The notes under the pieces: model-generated | Told to the model about the DNA's origin: nothing | Seen by the model: the letters and a program-made list of their open reading frames with translations, nothing else | Databases searched by the model: none | Shown: positions 1 through 6,198 of the stretch, in pieces | How positions within the stretch are numbered: position 1 is the first letter of the stretch | How the letters are laid out: every line of letters begins with the position of its first letter | Origin: an uncultured Mycoplasmatota bacterium | GTDB taxonomy: Bacteria; Bacillota_I; Bacilli_A; RF39; UBA660 | Direction: 5' to 3' | Assembly: GCA_947296775.1 (NCBI GenBank) | Contig: CAMYRF010000030.1 | Span: 1 to 8,055 of the forward strand | Length of the DNA stretch: 8,055 bases | Translations under genes and position numbers: made by a program

Positions 1-188
1 GTATTAGACCTACAGTTCGTGGATCAGTTATGAATCCTAACGATCACCCACACGGTGGTGGTGAAGGACGTGCGCCAATCGGACGTAAAGGACCTATGAC
101 TCCATGGGGTAAACCAGCACTTGGTTACAAAACTCGTAACAAGAAAAAGGCTTCAGACAAATTAATTGTTCGTCGTCGTAAAAAATAA
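1..188 (+). CDS. rplB: 50S ribosomal protein L2, C-terminal part (partial)
   Basis: Last 61 codons of L2, read in the frame starting at base 3; the beginning lies outside the window. L2 is a 23S rRNA-binding protein of the large subunit, needed for subunit joining and for building the peptidyl transferase centre. The fragment contains the highly conserved loop MNPNDHPHGGGEGR, holding the His residues that approach the peptidyl transferase centre, followed by the family's TPWGKPALG block and a basic tail ending in RRRKK. The stop is TAA. Arginine is almost always CGT here, while later genes prefer AGA, which fits very high expression. It lies 17 nt before rpsS, as in other S10 operons. Identification is secure despite the truncation. 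Confidence 0.98.
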   Translation, partial: IRPTVRGSVMNPNDHPHGGGEGRAPIGRKGPMTPWGKPALGYKTRNKKKASDKLIVRRRKK

Positions 189-205
189 GAAAGGATTGAT
201 TAAAG

Positions 206-478
206 ATGGCTAGAAGTTTAAAAAAAGGTCCTTATGTCTTTGATAGACTATTAAAAAGGGTACAAGAATTAAACGAATCTGGTAAAAAAGAAGTTATTAA
301 AACTTGGTCTCGCCGTTCTACAATTTTTCCTGAATTTATTGGACACACATTTGCTGTTCATAATGGTAAAGATTTCATTCCGGTTTATGTAACAGAAGAT
401 ATGGTTGGACATAAATTAGGAGAATTTGCCGCAACACGTAAATTTGGTGGACACGGTGACGACAAAAAGAAAAAGTAA
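206..478 (+). CDS. rpsS: 30S ribosomal protein S19
   Basis: Complete 90-residue S19, of usual length. It sits in the head of the small subunit, binds 16S rRNA with S13, and its C-terminal tail reaches the decoding region. Family landmarks are the MARSLKKGP start, WSRRSTI at residues 34-40, and MVGHKLGEFA at 66-75. The tail is basic and ends in four lysines. The ATG follows an AAGGA Shine-Dalgarno site at 191-195, and no earlier start is plausible because rplB ends only 17 nt upstream. The position between rplB and rplV is the conserved one. Confidence 0.99.
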   Translation: MARSLKKGPYVFDRLLKRVQELNESGKKEVIKTWSRRSTIFPEFIGHTFAVHNGKDFIPVYVTEDMVGHKLGEFAATRKFGGHGDDKKKK

Positions 479-502
479 AATAAACCAGAAAGGATGATAT
501 AA

Positions 503-838
503 ATGGAAGCTAGAGCAATCGCTAAAGGTGTAAGAATCGCACCAAGAAAAGCTCGTCTAACTATCGATTTAATTCGTGGTAAAGATGTAGCAGAGGCTGA
601 CATAATATTAGCAAACCTTAACACAAAAGCTTCAAGATTAATCCGTAAGGTTTTAGTATCAGCAACAGCAAACGCTGAAAACAATTTAGAATTAAACAAA
701 GAAAACCTATACGTAAGTGAAGCATATATAAACGAAGGTAAAACTATGAAAAGAGGTAGAGCTGGAGCTAAAGGTAGACCAGACCCTATCTTAAAAAGAA
801 CAAGTCACATTACAGTAGTTGTAAGTGAGAAAAATTAA
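503..838 (+). CDS. rplV: 50S ribosomal protein L22
   Basis: Complete 111-residue L22. The globular domain binds 23S rRNA at the outer surface, and a long beta-hairpin (about residues 75-105) lines the peptide exit tunnel near its constriction, where macrolides and stalling peptides act. The N-terminal half shows IAPRKARL and DLIRGK, and the hairpin ends in the conserved ILKRTSHITVVV. Numbering matches E. coli L22: the M82-K83-R84 triplet affected in a classic macrolide-resistance deletion is present, but the tip reads GRAGAKGRPDP, with Gly at 88 and Pro at 93 where E. coli has Arg and Ala. AAAGGATG lies just upstream of the ATG. The gap to rpsS is 24 nt. Confidence 0.99.
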   Translation: MEARAIAKGVRIAPRKARLTIDLIRGKDVAEADIILANLNTKASRLIRKVLVSATANAENNLELNKENLYVSEAYINEGKTMKRGRAGAKGRPDPILKRTSHITVVVSEKN

Positions 839-855
839 GCAAAGGAGGATGGCTG

Positions 856-1536
856 ATGGGTCAAAAAGTTAGTCCAGTCGGACTTAGAATCGGAATCAAC
901 AAAGGCTGGGAATCAAATTGGTATGCCGAACGAAAAGACTTCGCTAAAAACCTAAATAGTGATTACCAAATCCGTAAATTTTTAGAAAAAAAATTAAAAG
1001 ACGCAGCAGTTGCAAGTATTCTTATTGAAAGAACCGCAGGTAAGACCGAAGTTATTATCAACACAGCTAAACCTGGTGTAGTAATCGGTCACGGTGGCGA
1101 TGAAATAGAAAAACTTAGAAAAGAATTGTCTAAAAAAGTTAAAGAAGACATTCACATTTCAATCAAAGAAATTAAAAACCCTAACATGGTAGCAGCACTA
1201 GTTGCTGAGAATATTGCTCATCAAATCGAAAATCGTGTATCATTTAGAGTTGCTCAAAAGAAAGCAATTAGAAATGTAATGAAATCAGGAGCAAAAGGAG
1301 TTAAAACTTTAGTATCTGGACGTTTAAATGGTGTAGAAATCGCCAGAAGTGAAGGATATACAGAAGGTACAATTCCACTTCATACTTTAAGAGCAGATGT
1401 AGACTACTCTCATAAAGAAGCTGATACAACTTATGGTAAAATCGGTGTAAAAGTATGGATTTATAAAGGAGAAATCCTTCCTGAAAAGAAAAATAAGGGA
1501 GGTAAGAACAATGGCAGTCATTCCAAAGAGAACTAA
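856..1536 (+). CDS. rpsC: 30S ribosomal protein S3
   Basis: Complete 226-residue S3, part of the mRNA entry channel in the 30S head. The N-terminal MGQKVSPVGLRIG block is typical. A type-2 KH domain follows (about residues 39-108), whose GxxG loop reads GHGG at 78-81. The C-terminal domain has SGRLNGVEIAR (154-164) and PLHTLRADVDY (174-184), then GVKVWIYKGE. At the mRNA-entry site the sequence is F130-R131-V132-A-Q-K135, so one of the three basic residues tied to helicase activity in E. coli (R131, R132, K135) is Val. A low-complexity Lys/Gly/Asn tail runs 26 nt into rplP. A strong AAAGGAGGA site (841-849) precedes the ATG. Confidence 0.99.
   Translation: MGQKVSPVGLRIGINKGWESNWYAERKDFAKNLNSDYQIRKFLEKKLKDAAVASILIERTAGKTEVIINTAKPGVVIGHGGDEIEKLRKELSKKVKEDIHISIKEIKNPNMVAALVAENIAHQIENRVSFRVAQKKAIRNVMKSGAKGVKTLVSGRLNGVEIARSEGYTEGTIPLHTLRADVDYSHKEADTTYGKIGVKVWIYKGEILPEKKNKGGKNNGSHSKEN
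1495..1503 (+). promoter_or_regulatory. Shine-Dalgarno site of rplP inside rpsC
   Basis: AAGGGAGGT lies 7 nt before the rplP ATG and wholly within the rpsC tail codons. It fixes the rplP start and forces Lys/Gly codons near the S3 C-terminus. Termination of rpsC happens downstream of this site, so ribosomes finishing S3 cross the rplP start region. Confidence 0.8.
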
Positions 1537-1942
1537 ATATCGTCGTCCACATCGTTTAAGATATGATGGCGTAGCCAGAGGAAATACCAAAGTTAATTTT
1601 GGTGAATATGGTCTTCAAGCGCAAGAAGGTGCTTGGATCACACAAAGACAAATCGAAGCTGCCCGTGTAGCTATGACACGTTATATGAAACGTGGAGGAA
1701 AAGTTTGGATTAACATTTTCCCACACTTATCATTAACTAAAAAACCACTTGAAACTCGTCAAGGTAAAGGTAAAGGTGCTCCAGAAGCATGGGTTGCAGT
1801 TGTTAAAAAAGGTAAAGTTATGTTTGAAGTAGCTGGAGTTAGTGAAGAAGTAGCTAGAGAAGCATTAAGGTTAGCTATGCACAAACTACCAATTAAATGT
1901 AAGTTTGTTAAAAGAGAAAGTGGTGAGGTAAATGAAAAGTAA
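1511..1942 (+). CDS. rplP: 50S ribosomal protein L16
   Basis: Complete 143-residue L16. It binds 23S rRNA near the A-site tRNA elbow and joins late in 50S assembly. Conserved features are PKRTKYRRPHR near the start, ITQRQIEAAR (43-52), MTRYMKRGGKVWI (55-67) and RQGKGKGAPE (83-92), the loop nearest the peptidyl transferase centre. The usual residue after Arg in that loop is Met; here it is Gln. The end, AREALRLAMHKLPIK then FVKRE, is typical of Bacillota. The ATG is supported by the AAGGGAGGT site and lies inside the last codons of rpsC (26-nt overlap). Its own stop overlaps rpmC by 11 nt. Confidence 0.99.
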   Translation: MAVIPKRTKYRRPHRLRYDGVARGNTKVNFGEYGLQAQEGAWITQRQIEAARVAMTRYMKRGGKVWINIFPHLSLTKKPLETRQGKGKGAPEAWVAVVKKGKVMFEVAGVSEEVAREALRLAMHKLPIKCKFVKRESGEVNEK

Positions 1943-2126
1943 AGAACTAAGAGAACTAAGCGATGCAGAATTAAAAGCTAAAATCGCAGAGTGCAAAGAA
2001 GAATTATTCAATTTACGTTTCAGCCAAGCTACTGGTAGTCTTGAAAAACCAGCTAGAATAAGTGAACTTAGAAAGGCTGTAGCACGTATGAAAACAATCT
2101 TACGTGAACGTGAGTTACAAGACTAG
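1932..2126 (+). CDS. rpmC: 50S ribosomal protein L29
   Basis: Complete 64-residue L29, a small helical protein at the outer rim of the peptide exit tunnel, next to L23, where chaperones and the signal recognition particle dock. It shows the MKSKELRELS start, the EELFNLRFSQATGSLE core (about 23-38) and the RISELRKAVARMKTILRER helix that follows. The ATG lies within the last codons of rplP, in another frame. A GGTGA/GAGGT Shine-Dalgarno stretch at 1922-1929 supports the start. The stop is TAG, one of only two in the window. Length and sequence are ordinary for the family. Confidence 0.98.
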   Translation: MKSKELRELSDAELKAKIAECKEELFNLRFSQATGSLEKPARISELRKAVARMKTILRERELQD

Positions 2127-2136
2127 GAGGATAATT

Positions 2137-2394
2137 ATGGAAACAAGAAAACAAGAATTAATCGGTAAAGTTACCAGTGCTGGTAACGACAAAACTATTA
2201 CTGTATTAGTAGAAACTTACAGAAAAGACAAACTTTACGGAAAAAGAGCAAAATATTCTAAAAAATATGCTGCGCACGATGAAAAAAATGAAGCAGCAGT
2301 TGGGGATACTGTAAAAATAGTAGAAACAAGACCACTATCAAAAACTAAACATTTCCGTTTAGTAGAAATAGTAGAAAAAGCAGTTATCTTATAA
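2137..2394 (+). CDS. rpsQ: 30S ribosomal protein S17
   Basis: Complete 85-residue S17, a primary 16S rRNA-binding OB-fold protein of the 30S body. Motifs are the N-terminal GKVTSAGNDKTITV (10-23), KRAKYSKKYAAHDE (36-49) and GDTVKIVETRPLSKTKHFRL (56-75), as expected. I chose the ATG at 2137 because AGGAGG at 2125-2130 lies 6 nt upstream and the protein then begins like other S17s. A longer open frame reaches back to 2104, but it would overlap rpmC, lacks its own ribosome binding site and adds 11 unlike residues. It is the last gene of the S10 section. Confidence 0.98.
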   Translation: METRKQELIGKVTSAGNDKTITVLVETYRKDKLYGKRAKYSKKYAAHDEKNEAAVGDTVKIVETRPLSKTKHFRLVEIVEKAVIL

Positions 2395-2419
2395 CTAATA
2401 GTAAAAGGAGGAAAGTTAA

Positions 2420-2788
2420 ATGGTTCAATCAGAAACTCGTTTAAAAGTTGCTGACAACTCAGGTGCTCGTGAACTATTAGTAATAGGAGTAATGGGTGGA
2501 AGCAAAGTAAAAACTGGAAACATCGGGGATATCGTTGTTGGAACAGTTAAAAAAGCAACACCTAACGGAACTGTTGGCAAAGGAAAAGTTGTTAAAGCAG
2601 TTATCGTTAGAACAAAAAAAGGTCTAAGAAGAGAAGATGGGTCATATATCAGATTTGATGACAATGCTTGCATCATCATCAAAGACGATAAATCACCAGT
2701 AGGAACTCGTGTATTTGGACCAGTCGCAAGAGAACTTCGCGACAAAGATTTTATGAAAATAGTATCACTTGCTAAAGAAGTACTATAA
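2420..2788 (+). CDS. rplN: 50S ribosomal protein L14
   Basis: Complete 122-residue L14, the standard length. It is a beta-barrel protein at the subunit interface that contacts 16S helix h14 and L19, and is the docking site for the silencing factor RsfS. Conserved blocks are RLKVADNSGAREL (7-19), KAVIVRTKKG (59-68), DGSYIRFDDNACIIIKDD (73-90) and GTRVFGPVARELR (95-107), ending FMKIVSLAKEVL. AAAGGAGG lies just before the ATG. It opens the spc section, 25 nt after rpsQ; that gap holds little beyond the Shine-Dalgarno site, so the S10 and spc parts are probably co-transcribed. Confidence 0.99.
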   Translation: MVQSETRLKVADNSGARELLVIGVMGGSKVKTGNIGDIVVGTVKKATPNGTVGKGKVVKAVIVRTKKGLRREDGSYIRFDDNACIIIKDDKSPVGTRVFGPVARELRDKDFMKIVSLAKEVL

Positions 2789-2805
2789 TCGTTTGGAGGA
2801 ATAAT

Positions 2806-3114
2806 ATGAAATTAAAACAAGGAGATAAAGTAGTTGTCATTGCTGGTAAAGACAAAGGCAAAGAAGGCAAAATAATCAAAACCCTTAAAGCCGATGATAA
2901 AGTCATCGTTGAAGGTGTTAATATCGCCCATAAGCATGTTAAACCAAACGGTGGAGAAGCTGGACAAATTATCGAAATCGAAAGACCAATTCATGTGTCA
3001 AACGTTATGATAATTGATCCAAAAACTAAAAAAGCATCAAGAATAGGACACACTACTACAAAAGATGGTAAAAAAATAAGAATATCAAGAAAATCAAATG
3101 AAAAACTTGACTAA
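2806..3114 (+). CDS. rplX: 50S ribosomal protein L24
   Basis: Complete 102-residue L24, an assembly-initiating 23S rRNA-binding protein near the tunnel exit. The N-terminal KOW motif (about residues 4-31) contains KQGDKVVVIAGKDKGKEGKI. The PIHVSNVMIIDPKTKKASRIG block in the middle and the basic GKKIRISRKS tail are typical. No zinc-binding cysteines are present, as usual for bacterial L24. A TTTGGAGGA site precedes the ATG, 17 nt after rplN. In E. coli the rplX-rplE junction carries an S8-binding hairpin that controls the operon; I see no comparable structure here. Confidence 0.99.
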   Translation: MKLKQGDKVVVIAGKDKGKEGKIIKTLKADDKVIVEGVNIAHKHVKPNGGEAGQIIEIERPIHVSNVMIIDPKTKKASRIGHTTTKDGKKIRISRKSNEKLD

Positions 3115-3133
3115 ACCTGAAAGGAGGGTATAT

Positions 3134-3673
3134 ATGAACCGCCTACAAGAAAAATATAGTAAAGAAATCGTACCTAGTTTAAGAGAAAAATATGATTATA
3201 AAAGCGTAATGGAATTACCAAAATTAGATAAAATAGTTGTAAATATGGGTGTTGGTGATGCCACTAGCAATTCTAAATTATTAGATGCAGCAGTAGCTGA
3301 CTTAGAGGCAATAACTGGACAAAAACCTGTAGTAACAAAAGCAAAAAAAGCAATCGCAGGATTTAAAGTTCGTGAAGGTCATCCAATTGGATGTAAAGTA
3401 ACTTTAAGAGGCGAAAACATGTATAACTTTTTAGATAAATTAATTAGTATCACATTACCTCGTGTAAGAGACTTTAGAGGAATTAATCCAAAATCATTTG
3501 ATGGAAGAGGAAACTATACTTTAGGGCTTACAGAACAACTAATTTTCTCAGAAATAGAATATGATAATGTTGTTAAAGTACGTGGAATGGACATCGTATT
3601 CGTTACAACAGCTAATACTAATGAAGAAGCATTAGATTTACTAAAAGGTTTCGGTATGCCATTTAAAAAATAA
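3134..3673 (+). CDS. rplE: 50S ribosomal protein L5
   Basis: Complete 179-residue L5, which with L18 and 5S rRNA forms the central protuberance and touches the P-site tRNA. Markers are PKLDKIVVNMGVG (29-41), TGQKPVVTKAKKAIAGFKVREG (61-82, including the loop that reaches P-site tRNA), LPRVRDFRGI (108-117) and NYTLGLTEQLIFSEI (127-141). I start it at ATG 3134, behind the strong AAAGGAGGG at 3120-3128, giving the standard protein beginning MNRLQEKY. An in-frame ATG at 3098 lies inside rplX, has no ribosome binding site and adds 12 unrelated residues, so it is set aside. The gap from rplX is 19 nt. Confidence 0.98.
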   Translation: MNRLQEKYSKEIVPSLREKYDYKSVMELPKLDKIVVNMGVGDATSNSKLLDAAVADLEAITGQKPVVTKAKKAIAGFKVREGHPIGCKVTLRGENMYNFLDKLISITLPRVRDFRGINPKSFDGRGNYTLGLTEQLIFSEIEYDNVVKVRGMDIVFVTTANTNEEALDLLKGFGMPFKK

Positions 3674-3690
3674 CAAATTAGGAGGAAATT

Positions 3691-3876
3691 ATGGCTAGAA
3701 AAAGTATGATTGTAAAAGCTAGTAGAAAGCCAAAATTTAAAGTACGTGCTTACACTCGTTGTAACATTTGTGGTAGACCACATTCAGTACTTAAAAAATA
3801 TGGAATTTGCCGTATTTGCTTTAGAGAACTAGCTTATAAAGGACAGATACCAGGAGTAACTAAATCAAGCTGGTAA
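3691..3876 (+). CDS. rpsN: 30S ribosomal protein S14, zinc-binding type
   Basis: Complete 61-residue S14 of the short, zinc-ribbon class (often called type Z). It sits in the 30S head near the A and P sites. The four zinc-binding cysteines are C24, C27, C40 and C43, in CNIC and CRIC pairs. The sequence ends in the near-invariant ELAYKGQIPGVTKSSW. AGGAGGAAATT precedes the ATG. This zinc form within the spc operon is typical of Bacillota and Actinobacteria, unlike the roughly 100-residue zinc-free form of proteobacteria. Whether a zinc-independent copy exists elsewhere cannot be seen here. Confidence 0.99.
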   Translation: MARKSMIVKASRKPKFKVRAYTRCNICGRPHSVLKKYGICRICFRELAYKGQIPGVTKSSW

Positions 3877-3901
3877 TCTGAAAAGTGAAGGGAGGATATG
3901 A

Positions 3902-4297
3902 ATGGTAACAGATCCAATCGCTGATATGCTTACAAGAATACGTAATGCAAATCAAATGCGATACACAGAGGTCGAAGTACCCGCTTCTAAAATAAAAGAA
4001 GATATCGCAAAAATATTAAAAGAAGAAGGATACATTAATGATTACAAAATCGTTGATGGAAAAGTTCAAAACACAATTGTTTTAAATCTTAAATATGCAG
4101 ATAAAAAAGAACGTGTAATCACTGGTCTTAAAAGAATATCTAAACCAGGATTAAGAGTTTATGCAAAAGCTGATGAAGTACCACAAGTATTAAACGGTTT
4201 AGGAATTGCTATTGTGTCAACATCACAAGGTGTAATGACAGGTAAAGAAGCTAAATCAAAAGGACTAGGTGGAGAAGTACTAGCTTACGTTTGGTAG
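3902..4297 (+). CDS. rpsH: 30S ribosomal protein S8
   Basis: Complete 131-residue S8, a primary binder of 16S helix h21 in the platform. Conserved parts are TDPIADMLTRIRNA (3-16), VPASKIKEDIAKILKEEGYI (26-45), ERVITGLKRISKPGLRVY (70-87) and the RNA-contacting STSQGV (106-111), ending GGEVLAYVW. The ATG at 3902 follows AGGGAGGA (3889-3896); a nearby ATG at 3898 is in another frame. The stop is TAG. In E. coli S8 represses the spc operon by binding its own mRNA; the sequence here gives no sign of such a target. Confidence 0.99.
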   Translation: MVTDPIADMLTRIRNANQMRYTEVEVPASKIKEDIAKILKEEGYINDYKIVDGKVQNTIVLNLKYADKKERVITGLKRISKPGLRVYAKADEVPQVLNGLGIAIVSTSQGVMTGKEAKSKGLGGEVLAYVW

Positions 4298-4314
4298 AAA
4301 GTGAGGAAAGTAAA

Positions 4315-4845
4315 ATGAGTAGAGTCGGAAACAGAATACTTTCATTACCTGAAAATGTTACAGTTACTACAGATGGTAATATTGTTACAGTTAAAGGTCC
4401 AAAAGGAGAACTTTCTACTGAAATCAACAAAAATATTACTGTAAATGTAGAAGGAAATGAAGTAAAAATCGAAAGAAAAAGCGATGAATACAAAAATTTC
4501 CATGGAACAGCTAATGCTAATATTAATAATATGATTATTGGTGTAACAGAAGGTTTTGAAAAGAAATTAGAATCAGTAGGAGTTGGATATCGTTTCGAAC
4601 TTAAAGGAAACGAATTAGTAGTTAAAGCTGGTTACTCACACCCAGTTGTAGTAAGTATTCCAGCAGGAATTACTTTAGAAAGTCCAAGCAACACTGAACT
4701 TACAGTAAAAGGAATTGACAAACAATTAGTTGGTGAATTCGCTGCGAATGTAAGAAAAATAAGAAAACCAGAACCATACAAAGGAAAAGGTATTCGTTAT
4801 AAAGATGAACACATTATCCGTAAAGTTGGTAAGAAAGCTGCTTAA
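4315..4845 (+). CDS. rplF: 50S ribosomal protein L6
   Basis: Complete 176-residue L6, two repeated alpha/beta domains near the sarcin-ricin loop and the factor-binding base of the 50S subunit. Motifs are MSRVGNR at the start, VKGPKGEL (26-33), VGVGYRFELKGNELVV (88-103), GYSHPV (106-111) and the near-invariant PEPYKGKGIRY (152-162). I start it at ATG 4315 behind GTGAGGAAAG. An in-frame TTG at 4291 lies inside rpsH and would add eight residues before the normal MSRVG start, so it is rejected. The segment HGTANANINNM (63-73) is less like the common HGTTRSLINNM form, a mild local divergence. Confidence 0.98.
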   Translation: MSRVGNRILSLPENVTVTTDGNIVTVKGPKGELSTEINKNITVNVEGNEVKIERKSDEYKNFHGTANANINNMIIGVTEGFEKKLESVGVGYRFELKGNELVVKAGYSHPVVVSIPAGITLESPSNTELTVKGIDKQLVGEFAANVRKIRKPEPYKGKGIRYKDEHIIRKVGKKAA

Positions 4846-4872
4846 TTATATTAAAGAAAAGGAGAAGATATT

Positions 4873-5235
4873 ATGATAAAAAAAGTAAATCGTAATAAAG
4901 TTCGTGAAGCTAGACACGAAAGAGTTAGAGCTAAAGTATCAGGAACAGCTGAAACTCCAAGATTAAACGTGTTTAGATCTAACAGCAATATCTTCGCTCA
5001 AATCATTGATGATAGTGAAGGTAAAACATTAGTAAGTGCTTCTTCAATCGATAAAGAATTGAAACTAGAAAATGGTGGAAATAAAGAAGCAGCTGCCAAA
5101 GTTGGAGAATTACTTGCTAAAAGAGCAAAAAAAGCAAAAATAACAAATGTAGTATTCGATAGAGGTGGATACTTATATCACGGTCGTGTAAAAGCATTAG
5201 CAGATGCTGCTCGCGAAAACGGATTAGAATTCTAA
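4873..5235 (+). CDS. rplR: 50S ribosomal protein L18
   Basis: Complete 120-residue L18, which binds 5S rRNA with L5 in the central protuberance. The N-terminal tail is basic (first 22 residues, many Lys/Arg), followed by KVSGTAETPRLNVFRSN (21-37), IFAQIIDD (40-47) and the conserved FDRGGYLYHGRVKALADAARE (95-115). AAAAGGAGAAG lies upstream of the ATG. The 27-nt gap from rplF is the longest in the window and is AT-rich, but holds no convincing promoter. The stop overlaps the Shine-Dalgarno site of rpsE. Confidence 0.99.
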   Translation: MIKKVNRNKVREARHERVRAKVSGTAETPRLNVFRSNSNIFAQIIDDSEGKTLVSASSIDKELKLENGGNKEAAAKVGELLAKRAKKAKITNVVFDRGGYLYHGRVKALADAARENGLEF

Positions 5236-5248
5236 AGGAGGGAAAATA

Positions 5249-5755
5249 GTGGAAACTAGAAAAAGAGCCCCAAGACCAAAATTATATGACGAAGAAGTTA
5301 TTAATATTGGACGTGTTACAAAAGTAACAAAAGGTGGACGTCAATTACGTTTCGCTGCTACTGTAGTTGTTGGAGACAGAAAAGGTAAAGTTGGAATCGG
5401 TTCAGGAAAAGCTGCCGAAGTACCAGATGCTATCAAAAAAGCTGTCGCTGCTGCAACTAAAAACATTACTAAAGTAGCAATAGTAGATGAACATACTATC
5501 CCACATGAAGCTATCGGTGTTAGAGGAGCTAGTAAAGTTATGCTTAAACCAGCTTCAAAAGGTACCGGAGTAAAAGCAGGAGGACCAGTTAGAGCTGTCC
5601 TAGAACTTGCTGGAGTTAAAGATATTTTATCTAAATCATTAGGTTCAAATACCAAAGTAAATATGGCATATGCAACATTAGATGCACTTAAAAAACAAAA
5701 AACAGTTGAACAAGTTGCAAAACTAAGAGGTAAGAAAGTGGAGGAGATTTTATAA
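5249..5755 (+). CDS. rpsE: 30S ribosomal protein S5
   Basis: Complete 168-residue S5, located at the mRNA entry pore of the 30S subunit and important for decoding accuracy. The N-terminal dsRNA-binding-like domain (about 15-80) contains GRVTKVTKGGRQLRF (21-35) and KVGIGSGKAAEVPDAIKKA (47-65). The C-terminal domain has LKPASKGTGVKAGGPVRAVLE (99-119) and DILSKSLGSNT (125-135), ending VAKLRGKKVEEIL. It uses a GTG start, supported by AAAGGAGGG at 5234-5242 and by the stop of rplR immediately upstream. Its stop overlaps the rplO ATG by one base, leaving no room for rpmD, which normally follows rpsE in this operon. Confidence 0.99.
   Translation: METRKRAPRPKLYDEEVINIGRVTKVTKGGRQLRFAATVVVGDRKGKVGIGSGKAAEVPDAIKKAVAAATKNITKVAIVDEHTIPHEAIGVRGASKVMLKPASKGTGVKAGGPVRAVLELAGVKDILSKSLGSNTKVNMAYATLDALKKQKTVEQVAKLRGKKVEEIL
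5740..5746 (+). promoter_or_regulatory. Shine-Dalgarno site of rplO inside rpsE
   Basis: GGAGGAG lies within the last codons of rpsE, 8 nt before the rplO ATG. With the TAATG stop/start overlap it indicates translational coupling of S5 and L15 in the place where rpmD would normally sit. Confidence 0.75.
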
Positions 5756-6198
5756 TGAAATTACACACAGTAAAACCAAATCCATATGCTACTAAAGCAA
5801 GAAAAAGAGTTGGACGTGGACCAGGAAGCGGAACAGGAAAAACAGCTGGACGCGGAGAAAACGGACAAAACTCAAGATCTGGTGGAGGAGTTAGAATCGG
5901 TTTTGAAGGTGGTCAAACACCATTATTCAGAAGATTACCTAAAAGAGGTTTTTCAAACGCTAGATTTAAAAAAGTATATGCTGTTATTAACTTAGATGAT
6001 TTAAATAAATTTGAAAATGGAGCAGAAGTATCTCCAGAAATCTTAAAAGATATGGGATTAGTAAAAAACACATTAGATGGAGTTAAAATCTTAGGTGATG
6101 GTAAATTAGAAAAAAAATTAACTGTTAAAGCTAATAAATTTTCTAAAACAGCCAAAGAACAAATAGAAAAATTAGGTGGAAAAGCAGAGGTGATCTAA
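5755..6198 (+). CDS. rplO: 50S ribosomal protein L15
   Basis: Complete 147-residue L15, an intertwined 23S rRNA-binding protein needed late in 50S assembly. The extended, Gly/Arg-rich N-terminal arm (about 1-50) contains KRVGRGPGSGTGKTAGRG (17-34), and the signature FEGGQTPLFRRLPKRGF covers 50-66. The C-terminal globular domain (about 75-147) has VINLDDLNKFE and ends KLGGKAEVI. It starts at the ATG that overlaps the rpsE stop (TAATG). The direct rpsE-rplO junction departs from the usual rpsE-rpmD-rplO order. The stop abuts the TTG start of secY. Confidence 0.99.
   Translation: MKLHTVKPNPYATKARKRVGRGPGSGTGKTAGRGENGQNSRSGGGVRIGFEGGQTPLFRRLPKRGFSNARFKKVYAVINLDDLNKFENGAEVSPEILKDMGLVKNTLDGVKILGDGKLEKKLTVKANKFSKTAKEQIEKLGGKAEVI
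6187..6195 (+). promoter_or_regulatory. Shine-Dalgarno site of secY, deciding a TTG start
   Basis: GAGGTGATC is an uninterrupted match to the complement of the 16S rRNA 3' end, with the GAGG core 8 nt before TTG 6199. It lies within the final rplO codons. It supports initiation at TTG, since the next in-frame ATG in secY is far inside the plug-domain coding region. Confidence 0.8.

Noticed and set aside
385..699. 104-codon open frame on the minus strand across rpsS/rplV
   Set aside because: It is antisense to two certain genes, resembles no family and has no ribosome binding site support; a by-product of AT-rich coding sequence.
2425..2745. 106-codon minus-strand open frame within rplN
   Set aside because: It is wholly antisense to L14 with composition set by the reverse complement of L14 codons.
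3107..3134. Promoter-like TTGACT, 16-nt spacer, TATATA at the rplX/rplE junction
   Set aside because: The -10 match is only four of six, it overlaps the rplE Shine-Dalgarno site and start codon, and a transcript would begin inside rplE. AT-rich sequence gives such matches by chance.
3090..3160. S8-type regulatory hairpin at the rplX/rplE junction, as in E. coli
   Set aside because: I found no helix resembling the 16S h21 S8 site; the stretch is A-rich with no good inverted repeat.
4291..4314. Longer L6 starting at TTG 4291, overlapping rpsH
   Set aside because: The added residues are unlike L6, and the ATG at 4315 has a GAGGAAAG site and the normal MSRVG beginning.
4826..4852. Possible promoter (TTGGTA and TATATT) in the rplF-rplR gap
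   Set aside because: The spacer is only about 15 nt and the -35 match is poor. The gap is explained by AT richness and the rplR Shine-Dalgarno site.
5341..5655. 104-codon minus-strand open frame within rpsE
   Set aside because: It is antisense to S5; its Ala/Pro/Thr-rich product mirrors the Gly/Ala codons of S5.
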